A stretch of DNA of 64,000 nt from Verrucomicrobium sp. (GTDB lineage: Bacteria; Verrucomicrobiota; Verrucomicrobiia; Methylacidiphilales; UBA1321). Shown here in pieces: positions 7,999 to 15,316 of this stretch (positions are counted from its first letter, which is position 1; the number at the start of each line of letters is the position of its first letter). The notes under the pieces are model-generated. The model was not told where the DNA came from. It made no database searches and saw nothing but the letters and a program-made list of their open reading frames with translations. The DNA is taken from the NCBI GenBank assembly GCA_017849585.1, contig JAFIGT010000030.1, positions 62,001-126,000 of the forward strand, given 5' to 3'. The position numbers and the translations under genes are program-made.

Positions 7999-8827
7999 GC
8001 TCCCGCAACTGGCCAAGGCACTGACGATCGAACCGCTCTTCGATGTCGTCCCGCCGGAAAAGCGCCGACTTGGGCTTTTCTTGTTGATGGTGGGGTTGGT
8101 GCACGTGGCGGCCTTTTCGTTCATCCAGATCACCTATCCGCAACCACCGATCCGGACGGCTTCGCGTGTGCATGTGACATTGACAGAAACACTCAGTCAG
8201 GCGCCATTGAACCGCGCCAGCCTCCGATTCTGGTACGCGCTGGAAGATCCCAGCCTGTTGATTCGTCCGCGCGATCCGGTCATCGATACGGCCAAGGTTG
8301 AAATCACCCCAATCAAGATTGAAACCATCCCCGCAGTTCAACCTGTGACGTTGCCCCTGCGGGATGACAAAATCAGCTTTCTGCCGGATGGATTACCATC
8401 GCTCACCGAACGGGTTGTGACAATGATGGAGCCACCGCGCCAGGTGTTTTCCTACGCTGATACCAAGGCGGTTGTCGCAAAACCGACAACCACACTTTCG
8501 CTCGATCCCAGCCTCGCCGCGCGAGCCATCACGCCGCTGCCGACTCTACCCAAGCAGGCATCGAGCCTCCTCACCGAGGCTGGGGCGACAATCCTCCGTG
8601 TGGGTGTGAATCCCGATGGTCGCGTCGCGCATGTATTGGTCGAGCAAAGCTGCGGCAAGGCCGCCGTCGATACCGTGGCGCTGCAGGCGCTACGCAAGAC
8701 CCGCTTCCAACCAGCCACCGGAGCCAATCCGGGACTGATGTGGGGGCAAGTGACTGTCTATTGGCAATTTGAACCCGAATCGACTCCCGCCGCAACCCCA
8801 ACCGCCGCTCCGGCTACTGCCCAATGA
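7982..8827 (+). CDS. tonB: TonB-like energy transducer
   Basis: The 281-residue protein has a cytoplasmic N-terminus of about 28 residues, one membrane helix (about 30-50), a proline-containing periplasmic spacer and a C-terminal TonB domain (about 195-265) with the marks NPDGRVAHVLVEQSCG, AALxA-like VALQALRKTRFQPA and a final beta strand. His41 in the membrane helix is in the place of the essential TonB histidine. The C-terminus ends in an Ala/Pro/Thr tail. The ATG at 7982 lies inside the exbD 3' end and fits the domain; upstream codons in frame would read into exbD. Its stop overlaps the next start as ATGA. No TonB-dependent receptor gene is in the window. Confidence 0.85.
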   Translation: MDPINKLPQLAKALTIEPLFDVVPPEKRRLGLFLLMVGLVHVAAFSFIQITYPQPPIRTASRVHVTLTETLSQAPLNRASLRFWYALEDPSLLIRPRDPVIDTAKVEITPIKIETIPAVQPVTLPLRDDKISFLPDGLPSLTERVVTMMEPPRQVFSYADTKAVVAKPTTTLSLDPSLAARAITPLPTLPKQASSLLTEAGATILRVGVNPDGRVAHVLVEQSCGKAAVDTVALQALRKTRFQPATGANPGLMWGQVTVYWQFEPESTPAATPTAAPATAQ

Positions 8828-9057
8828 AACACACGCTGAGCGGAATTTTTTGCTTTTACCTAGCGGTTTTTCTTGCGGTTGTCTTTGGCTCGTGGTTTCT
8901 TTTTTTACGGCGACGCCGCCGGCTTGAACTGAGTGAGCGTCGCATTTTTATTTGCGGGTTCTGTGATTCGGAAATACCGGACGCAAGCCTACGCCAACGA
9001 CTGCGCTGTCCCGAATGTGGGGCAGTCCAGGAACGGCAACAACTAAAGGAGAAATAA
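8824..9057 (+). CDS. Small membrane-anchored zinc-ribbon protein
   Basis: The 77-residue product has one N-terminal membrane helix (about 5-28), a stop-transfer run of arginines, and two CxxC pairs (Cys44/Cys47 and Cys62/Cys65) that form a probable zinc ribbon on the cytoplasmic side. The start ATG overlaps the TonB gene stop (ATGA), which indicates translational coupling. I do not recognise a named family. Its coupling to tonB suggests a role in or regulation of that system, but it might simply be the last gene of the operon. An AAGGAG ribosome site for guaB3 lies near its 3' end. Confidence 0.7.
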   Translation: MKHTLSGIFCFYLAVFLAVVFGSWFLFLRRRRRLELSERRIFICGFCDSEIPDASLRQRLRCPECGAVQERQQLKEK

Positions 9058-9064
9058 AAAGCAT

Positions 9065-10243
9065 ATGGGAATGTGGATTGGTAGAAATCGTAAAGCCCGT
9101 GTTACCTACGGATTTGATGAAATTGCGCTCGTGCCCGGTGAGGTGACCATTAACCCGAACGAAGTCGATACCTCGTTCGAAATCCCGACCCCGTCTGGTG
9201 AGCCGATCAAGTTGAAGATCCCGATCATCGCCAGCGCGATGGACGGCGTCACCGATGTTCGTTTTTGCATCGAAATGGGAAAACTCGGCGGCCTCGGGGT
9301 GATCAACCTCGAAGGCATTCAGACCCGCTACGAGAACCCGCGCGAAGTGTTGGAGAAAATCCTGACTGCCGACAAGGCGCATGTCACGGAGCTGATCCAG
9401 AAGATGTACCTCGAGCCGATCAAGGAGGAATTGATCAGCAAGCGCATCCGTGAATTGAAGGACGCCGGTGTCGTGGCCGCCGTTTCCTCGATCCCGCAGA
9501 AGGCCGACCGTTATGGTGCCATCGCGGCCGAAGCCGGTGTGGATGTGTTCGTCGTGCAGTCGACCGTTTCGACGGTTCGCCATATCGCGACGGAATACAA
9601 GTCCCTCGACCTCGCGGCGTTTTGCAAAAAGATGAAAGCCCCCGTCATGGTGGGTAACGCGGTGACTTACAATGTCGTGCTCGAACTGATGGAATGTGGC
9701 GTGGCCGGCGTTCTCATCGGTGTCGGCCCCGGCGCCGCTTGTACGTCCCGTGGCGTGCTCGGCCTCGGAGTACCCCAGGTCACAGCGACGGTCGATTCCG
9801 CCGCGGCCCGCGACGCCTACTTCAAGAAGACCGGCCGTTATGTGCCGATCATCACCGATGGCGGTATGTCCAAGGGCGGAGACGTTTGCAAGGCGCTTGC
9901 CGCTGGTTCCGATGCAGTCATGGTTGGTTCTGCGTTTGCCCGAGCGGAAGAATCTCCGGGACATGGTTTCCATTGGGGCATGGCCACGCCTCACGCCAAC
10001 CTGCCGCGCGGTACGCGCATTCAGGTGGGCGTCACCGGCTCGCTCAAGCAAGTCTTGTTCGGCCCAGCCACCGTCGATGACGGCTCCCAGAATCTCGTCG
10101 GCGCCATTGCGACCTGCATGGGCTGCGTGGGCGCTTCGACGATTCGCGAGTTCCAGGAAACCGAAATCATCATTGCCCCGTCCATCAAGACGGAAGGCAA
10201 GCTCTTCCAGATGGTGCAAGCCGTCGGGATGGGTACGAAATAA
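9065..10243 (+). CDS. guaB3: GuaB3-family IMP dehydrogenase-like protein
   Basis: The 392-residue protein is a TIM-barrel IMPDH/GMPR-family enzyme without CBS domains. The catalytic loop GPGAACTSRGVLG carries Cys226, and DGG with GSDAVMVGS forms the phosphate site. The N-terminus (RKARVTYGFDEIALVPG) and C-terminus (IIAPSIKTEGK) are those of the GuaB3 subgroup, and the whole resembles the cyanobacterial form more than the actinobacterial one as I recall them. Canonical IMPDH converts IMP to XMP with NAD+. Its position ahead of guaA, which uses XMP, supports an IMPDH role here, but that is inference. A strong terminator follows it, so guaA is probably a separate transcript. Confidence 0.85.
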   Translation: MGMWIGRNRKARVTYGFDEIALVPGEVTINPNEVDTSFEIPTPSGEPIKLKIPIIASAMDGVTDVRFCIEMGKLGGLGVINLEGIQTRYENPREVLEKILTADKAHVTELIQKMYLEPIKEELISKRIRELKDAGVVAAVSSIPQKADRYGAIAAEAGVDVFVVQSTVSTVRHIATEYKSLDLAAFCKKMKAPVMVGNAVTYNVVLELMECGVAGVLIGVGPGAACTSRGVLGLGVPQVTATVDSAAARDAYFKKTGRYVPIITDGGMSKGGDVCKALAAGSDAVMVGSAFARAEESPGHGFHWGMATPHANLPRGTRIQVGVTGSLKQVLFGPATVDDGSQNLVGAIATCMGCVGASTIREFQETEIIIAPSIKTEGKLFQMVQAVGMGTK

Positions 10244-10262
10244 CGGCAAACTCGTTTGACGA

Positions 10263-10295
10263 AATTACCCCCGATACCTAGTGTCGGGGGTAATT
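10263..10295 (+). terminator. Strong hairpin terminator after guaB3
   Basis: AATTACCCCCGATAC at 10263-10277 pairs with GTGTCGGGGGTAATT at 10281-10295 through 14 of 15 positions plus one G:T, around a CTA loop. It is followed by CATTTTA. The stem is nearly symmetric but only guaB3 reads into it. Confidence 0.8.
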
Positions 10296-10379
10296 CATTT
10301 TAAAGCAGAAACCCATATAACTTGTGACGACAAAAAGCGGCGAGCGTAGCAAGCCAGCCAATGCCGTCCGCTAGGACCC

Positions 10380-11921
10380 ATGAGCAACCGCATCTTCATT
10401 CTCGACTTCGGATCGCAATACACGCAGGTCATCGCGCGTCGCATCCGCGAACTCAACGTCTATTCCGAAATCCTGCGGTACGACACCCCCGCCACCGTGA
10501 TCGGCTCTCTTCGCGGCGCAGGCATCATTCTCTCTGGCGGTCCGTCGAGCGTTTACTCGTCGAAGGCTCCCCTGCCCGATCCCCGCATTTTTGATCTGGG
10601 TCTGCCGATCCTCGGTATTTGTTACGGCATGCAGCTCATGGGGCATCTGCTGGAAGGCGGCAAGGTGCAGAAGAGCGAACGCCGCGAGTACGGCTATGGC
10701 GAGCTCAAGCTCGTCGGCAAGTCTCCTCTTTTTAAGAAACTCCCAAAGACGCTCGACATCTGGAACAGTCACGGCGATCACCTGACCAAGATGCCGAAGG
10801 GTTTCGTGGCCATCGGTAAAACCCTGAATGCGCCGCACGCCGCGATTGAGCATCCCTCCAAGAAATTCTTTGGTCTCCAGTTTCACCCCGAAGTGGCGCA
10901 CACGCCGCGCGGCAAGGAAGTCATAGCCAATTTCGTGCTCGGAGTTTGCAAGGCGGAACAGACATGGACGATGAAGTCGTTCATCAAGTCCACCTGCGAA
11001 GAAATCAAGCGCCAGGTTGGCAAGGACAAGGTCATCCTCGGCCTCAGCGGCGGGGTGGACTCCAGCGTCGCGGCCGCGCTCCTGCACAAGGCGATCGGCA
11101 AGCAGCTCGAGTGTATCTTCGTCGACAACGGACTGCTCCGTCACGACGAACGCGCGAAGGTGGAAGAACTCTTCGGCAAGCACATGAAGCTGAATCTCTA
11201 CACCGCCGATGCGGAGAACATTTTCCTGCGGAAGTTGAAAGGCGTCACAGACCCCGAGACGAAGCGCAAGATCATCGGCAATGAGTTCGTTTACGAATTC
11301 CAGCGCGCCACGAAGAAGGTCGGCAAGGCGAAGTTCCTCGCGCAAGGCACGCTATACCCGGACGTGATCGAGAGTGTCGCCATTGGCGATAATCCCGCCG
11401 CCGTCATCAAGAGCCACCACAATGTCGGCGGTCTCCCGAAGAACATGAAGTTCGCCCTCGTCGAACCGCTCCGCCAGCTTTTCAAGGATGAGGTCCGTCT
11501 CGTGGGCGAAGAACTCGGCCTGCCGAAAGAAATGGTCTGGCGTCACCCCTTCCCCGGCCCCGGCCTCGCCGTGCGTTGCCTCGGTGACATCACGAAGGAA
11601 AAGCTGCGCATCCTGCGCGATGCGGACCGCGTCGTGATCGAAGAAATGAAGAAGTCGGGCTGGTACTACAAGGTCTGGCAATCGTTTGCCGTTCTCTTGC
11701 CGGTTCGCAGCGTCGGCGTCATGGGCGACGAGCGTACCTACGATTACACCATCGCAATCCGCATCGTTCAAAGCCAGGACGGCATGACGGCCAACTGGGT
11801 GAAGATCGATCAGGATGTCCTTGGCAACATGTCGAGCCGCATCATCAACGAGGTTAAGGGTGTGAACCGCGTGGTGTATGATATTTCCTCGAAGCCGCCC
11901 GCCACGATTGAGTGGGAATAA
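10380..11921 (+). CDS. guaA: GMP synthase (glutamine-hydrolysing)
   Basis: The 513-residue enzyme makes GMP from XMP, ATP and glutamine. The N-terminal class I glutamine amidotransferase domain has the catalytic Cys81 (GICYGMQ) and the His-Glu pair in FHPEVAHT. The ATP pyrophosphatase domain starts near residue 205 with the P-loop LSGGVDSS (Ser223), and the C-terminal dimerisation domain ends PPATIEWE as in typical GuaA. Length and domains are standard. The 84-base leader after the guaB3 terminator shows no purine riboswitch that I can recognise. Confidence 0.97.
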   Translation: MSNRIFILDFGSQYTQVIARRIRELNVYSEILRYDTPATVIGSLRGAGIILSGGPSSVYSSKAPLPDPRIFDLGLPILGICYGMQLMGHLLEGGKVQKSERREYGYGELKLVGKSPLFKKLPKTLDIWNSHGDHLTKMPKGFVAIGKTLNAPHAAIEHPSKKFFGLQFHPEVAHTPRGKEVIANFVLGVCKAEQTWTMKSFIKSTCEEIKRQVGKDKVILGLSGGVDSSVAAALLHKAIGKQLECIFVDNGLLRHDERAKVEELFGKHMKLNLYTADAENIFLRKLKGVTDPETKRKIIGNEFVYEFQRATKKVGKAKFLAQGTLYPDVIESVAIGDNPAAVIKSHHNVGGLPKNMKFALVEPLRQLFKDEVRLVGEELGLPKEMVWRHPFPGPGLAVRCLGDITKEKLRILRDADRVVIEEMKKSGWYYKVWQSFAVLLPVRSVGVMGDERTYDYTIAIRIVQSQDGMTANWVKIDQDVLGNMSSRIINEVKGVNRVVYDISSKPPATIEWE

Positions 11922-11932
11922 AATAATTTGAA

Positions 11933-11955
11933 ATCTCAAATTTCAAATTTGAGAT
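11933..11955. repeat. Perfect palindrome between guaA and hisD
   Basis: ATCTCAAATTT at 11933-11943 is the exact reverse complement of AAATTTGAGAT at 11945-11955, around one base. It lies just after guaA and 8 bp before the hisD start. It may be a dispersed AT-rich palindrome or a weak transcription signal. Confidence 0.5.
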
Positions 11956-11962
11956 CCTGAGT

Positions 11963-13237
11963 ATGAGCCTGAACATTTCCGAACGCATCGTCCGCTATAC
12001 GGACAAAAACTATGCCGCGACCCTTGCGGCGTTGAATCGTGCCGCGCAGCCTGAAGAAAGCGTGGTGGAAGCGGTGCGCGCCATTGTGAACGAAGTGCGC
12101 GCCAATGGTGACAAAGCCTTGGAAGCGTTCACGGCCAAGTTCGACAAGAAGAACATCAAGGCGAAGGATTTCCTCGTCACACGCAAATCGATCATACCCG
12201 AGGCCAAAGCCAAGGGGGCGCTGAATCATTCCCTCGCGAATGTCACCGCTTTCGCGAAGGCGAATCTGCCGAAGGCGTGGAACCGCAAGAATCGCGAAGG
12301 CGCGACGGTGGGCGAGATTTATCACCCGTTCCAGCGCGTCGGCGTAAATGTCCCCGGCTTTTCCGCGCCGCTTGTGTCGACCGCGATCATGACGGTCGCC
12401 ATCGCCAAGGCGGCGGGCGTGCCGGAGATTGTCGTGGCGACTCCTCCTCCGGTGAATGATCTGATGCTCTACACGCTGCGCCTCGCGGGCGCGACGGAGA
12501 TTTATCAGGTCGGTGGCGCGCATGCCATGGCGGCCCTCGCCTATGGCACAAAGACGATCAAGCGCGTGAACAAGATTTTTGGTCCCGGCAACAAGTACGT
12601 TGTCGAAGCCAAGCGCCAAGTCCTCGGCGCGGTCGCGATCGATCAACTGCCCGGCCCAAGCGAAATCGCCGTGGTCGCCGATGACTCCGCGCGTCCCGAC
12701 TTCATTGCCTCCGATTTGCTCGCGCAAGCGGAGCACGGTCCCGGCAGCCAGATTCTCTTTGTCACTGCCTCCAAGAAACTGCTGGCCGCCGTGGTCGCTG
12801 CTCTCGAAGCGCAGCTTCCGCAATTAGAGCGTCAGGAATATCTCGCGCAGACGCTAAAAAACTCGCGACTGCTTCTTGCCCGCAATCTCAAGGAGGCCGT
12901 TCAGATCGTGGAGGATTTTGCTCCGGAGCACACCAGTCTGGTCGTGAAGAATGGTCGCGCTCTCGCGAAAACCATGCGCAATTCCGGTGCGATTTTTGTC
13001 GGAAATTACTCTCCCGTGGCTGCTGGCGATTACATCGCGGGACCGAGTCATACCCTGCCCACTGGCGGCGCGGCCAAGTCGTTCCCCGGCCTCACCGTCG
13101 ACCAGTTCTACAAGCGCACCAGCATCGTGGAATACTCGAAGGAATCCATCCGCAAAGCCGCGCCGAATATCGCGATTCTGGCCGGGCTCGAAAAGCTTGA
13201 TGCTCATGCCAAGTCGGCGAGCATCCGGGTGGATTAA
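11963..13237 (+). CDS. hisD: Histidinol dehydrogenase
   Basis: The 424-residue zinc enzyme performs the last two steps of histidine synthesis, histidinol to histidine, with NAD+. Visible marks are the GPGNKYV nucleotide-site motif, LLAQAEHGPGSQ with zinc ligands, the catalytic Glu-His pair in APEHTSLV, and GPSHTLPTGG. Length is normal. It begins a his run with hisB, hisH and hisA; an inverted repeat fills the 108-bp gap to hisB, so read-through there may be modulated. Confidence 0.96.
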   Translation: MSLNISERIVRYTDKNYAATLAALNRAAQPEESVVEAVRAIVNEVRANGDKALEAFTAKFDKKNIKAKDFLVTRKSIIPEAKAKGALNHSLANVTAFAKANLPKAWNRKNREGATVGEIYHPFQRVGVNVPGFSAPLVSTAIMTVAIAKAAGVPEIVVATPPPVNDLMLYTLRLAGATEIYQVGGAHAMAALAYGTKTIKRVNKIFGPGNKYVVEAKRQVLGAVAIDQLPGPSEIAVVADDSARPDFIASDLLAQAEHGPGSQILFVTASKKLLAAVVAALEAQLPQLERQEYLAQTLKNSRLLLARNLKEAVQIVEDFAPEHTSLVVKNGRALAKTMRNSGAIFVGNYSPVAAGDYIAGPSHTLPTGGAAKSFPGLTVDQFYKRTSIVEYSKESIRKAAPNIAILAGLEKLDAHAKSASIRVD

Positions 13238-13239
13238 AA

Positions 13240-13338
13240 AGTCCGCAGATTACGCCGATTTACACAGATTTTAGGAGGGCCTAACTTCTGAATAAATTGC
13301 ATTTTATAATCTGCGGCAATCTGCGTAATCTGTGGACT
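13240..13338. repeat. Long imperfect inverted repeat between hisD and hisB
   Basis: The 31-base arm at 13240-13270 matches the reverse complement of 13308-13338 at 26 of 31 positions. Each arm contains the phrase CAGATTACGC or its complement. The loop is 37 bases. The composition resembles dispersed intergenic palindromic repeats built from CAGATT units that I have seen in many bacterial genomes. It fills the whole gap between hisD and hisB. Confidence 0.7.
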
Positions 13339-13345
13339 CTCTCTT

Positions 13346-13948
13346 ATGAAATCACGTACGGCTACTATTTCCCGCAAGACCGGCGAGACCGACATCACGC
13401 TCAAGCTCAATGTCGACGGCTCCGGCAAGTCCACGATCAAGACCGGGATTCCTTTCTTTGACCACATGCTGACGTTGCTGACCAAGCACGCGCTCTTTGA
13501 TCTCGAACTCAAAGTCAAGGGCGACATCGACGTCGATTTTCACCACACCGTTGAAGATACTGGCATTGCCCTCGGTCAAGCGCTGCACAAGGCGCTCGGC
13601 GACAAGAAGGGCATCCGCCGCTATGGATTCTTTTACCTGCCGATGGACGAAACGCTCGTGCGCGTCGCGCTCGATTTCAGCGGTCGTCCGCTTGTGGTCT
13701 TTCGCGTGCCGCCGGGACTGGAAATGATTCGCCTCCGCGCCGGGGAGTTCCCCGCGCAGTTGACGGAGGAATTTCTCCGCGGTCTGGCGCAGCATGCCGG
13801 AATGACCCTCCATGCCGAAGTGCTCTACACGAGCGAAACCCATCACCTGATCGAAGGCGTCTTCAAGGGACTCGCCAAGGCGCTTGATATTGCCGTGCAA
13901 CGCGATCCGCGTGTGAAGGGCATTCCGAGCACCAAGGGCCTGCTTTAG
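13346..13948 (+). CDS. hisB: Imidazoleglycerol-phosphate dehydratase
   Basis: The 200-residue protein is the stand-alone IGPD form, without the histidinol-phosphatase domain fused in enterobacteria. Manganese-binding histidines are visible in FFDHMLTLLTKH, DFHHTVEDTG and ETHHLIEGVFKGLAKAL. It dehydrates imidazoleglycerol phosphate to imidazole-acetol phosphate. The hisH gene follows after 18 bp, so these two are probably co-transcribed. Confidence 0.96.
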   Translation: MKSRTATISRKTGETDITLKLNVDGSGKSTIKTGIPFFDHMLTLLTKHALFDLELKVKGDIDVDFHHTVEDTGIALGQALHKALGDKKGIRRYGFFYLPMDETLVRVALDFSGRPLVVFRVPPGLEMIRLRAGEFPAQLTEEFLRGLAQHAGMTLHAEVLYTSETHHLIEGVFKGLAKALDIAVQRDPRVKGIPSTKGLL

Positions 13949-13966
13949 TGCTATATTGCCAGAGCC

Positions 13967-14587
13967 ATGAGCACTATCGGCATCATTAATTACGAGATCG
14001 GCAATCTGCGCAGCGTCGAGAAGGCGTTTCAGGCCAGCGGCACGAAAACGCGCTGGGTGCGTTCACCACAGGATATGACGGACCTCTCGGGCCTCGTGCT
14101 TCCCGGCGTGGGCGCGTTCGGAGACTGCATCAAGGGACTGCGCGCCATTGGCATGTGGGACGCGGTGAAGGAATGGGTCGCGGCGGACAAGCCGTTCTTC
14201 GGCATTTGCGTCGGCTACCAGATGCTTTTTGAATCGAGCGAAGAAACACCTGGCATCGAAGGTCTTGGTATTTTCAAGGGCCGCGTGGTGAAATTTACCG
14301 ATCCGAAATTGAAAGTGCCGCAGATCGGCTGGAACACGGTCGCGGTCAAACAGAAGTCCCCTTTCCTGAACGAAATCAGCGACGGCACGTTTTTCTATTT
14401 TGTGCACAGTTACTATCCGCAGGGAGTGGACCACTCCATTGCCGCGCTCGAAACCGAGTACGGTGTCACTTTCACTGCGGCTGTGACCAAGGGAAACCTC
14501 GTCGCCACGCAGTTTCACCCCGAAAAAAGTCAGAAAGCCGGACTGCAATTAGTTAAAAACTTCGTCAATCTGACTCAAAAATCCTAA
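13967..14587 (+). CDS. hisH: Imidazole glycerol phosphate synthase, glutaminase subunit
   Basis: The 206-residue class I amidotransferase supplies ammonia to HisF. The nucleophile is Cys81 in FFGICVGYQ, where most homologues read GICLGMQ, and the His-Glu pair is in ATQFHPEKSQ. The PGVGAFGD oxyanion strand is present. The partner gene hisF, usually just downstream of hisA, is not in this window. Confidence 0.95.
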   Translation: MSTIGIINYEIGNLRSVEKAFQASGTKTRWVRSPQDMTDLSGLVLPGVGAFGDCIKGLRAIGMWDAVKEWVAADKPFFGICVGYQMLFESSEETPGIEGLGIFKGRVVKFTDPKLKVPQIGWNTVAVKQKSPFLNEISDGTFFYFVHSYYPQGVDHSIAALETEYGVTFTAAVTKGNLVATQFHPEKSQKAGLQLVKNFVNLTQKS

Positions 14588-14604
14588 CCTCCTTTTTACG
14601 TACT

Positions 14605-15312
14605 ATGAAGATTCTTCCCGCCATCGACCTCCGTGGAGGCAAAGTGGTCCGCCTGCAACAAGGCAAAGCCGACCAGCAAACCACCTACAGCGATGACCCC
14701 ATCGCCGTAGCGAAAGGCTGGGAACAGCAAGGAGCCGAGGAATTGCACATCGTCGATCTCGACGGCGCATTCACCGGCCATCCGCAGAATCTTCACATCG
14801 TCGAGCAGATCGCCAAGGCCATCAATATCCCCATCGAACTCGGTGGTGGAATGCGCAATGAGGAAGCCATTGACGCGGCCCTCGCGGCAGGCGTGGCGCG
14901 GGTCGTGATCGGCACCAAAGCGTGCGACTCGCTCGATTTTGTCCGTTCCGTGGTCGACAAGTTTGGTGGCGAGTCGATCGCCGTGGGCATCGACGCAAAG
15001 AACGGCATCGTGGCCGTCAAAGGCTGGACTGAAGCCAGCAAGTGGACGGCGGTTCAGCTCGCGCAGGCGGTTTCCGTCACCGGTGCCGGCACGATTATCT
15101 ATACCGATATTTCCACGGATGGCATGTTCACGGGCCCCAATATTCCCGCGCTCAAGGAAGTGCTCGAATCGGTGGATCTTCAGGTGATCGCTTCCGGTGG
15201 CGTGGCCACGGTCGAACACATCAATGTCCTGCGCCAGATTCCGAATCTCTACGGAGCCATCGTTGGCAAGGCGCTCTACGACAAAAAAGTCACACTCGCC
15301 GAAATTCTCTAA
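14605..15312 (+). CDS. hisA: ProFAR isomerase (phosphoribosylformimino-AICAR-P isomerase)
   Basis: The 235-residue TIM-barrel enzyme isomerises ProFAR to PRFAR in histidine synthesis. The general base Asp8 lies in PAIDLRGGKVVRLQQG and the second aspartate in YTDISTDGM. ELGGGMR and ASGGV are phosphate-binding loops. It follows hisH by 17 bp and is followed 4 bp later by the helicase gene instead of hisF. Confidence 0.95.
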   Translation: MKILPAIDLRGGKVVRLQQGKADQQTTYSDDPIAVAKGWEQQGAEELHIVDLDGAFTGHPQNLHIVEQIAKAINIPIELGGGMRNEEAIDAALAAGVARVVIGTKACDSLDFVRSVVDKFGGESIAVGIDAKNGIVAVKGWTEASKWTAVQLAQAVSVTGAGTIIYTDISTDGMFTGPNIPALKEVLESVDLQVIASGGVATVEHINVLRQIPNLYGAIVGKALYDKKVTLAEIL

Positions 15313-15316
15313 TCCA

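Noticed and set aside
8948-10249. A 433-codon minus-strand frame opposite guaB3
   Set aside because: It is the mirror of a strongly coding GC-rich gene, has no family resemblance, and guaB3 on the other strand is certain.
10296-10379. Purine-type riboswitch in the guaA leader
   Set aside because: The 84-base leader lacks the conserved purine aptamer core and shows no convincing alternative hairpins.
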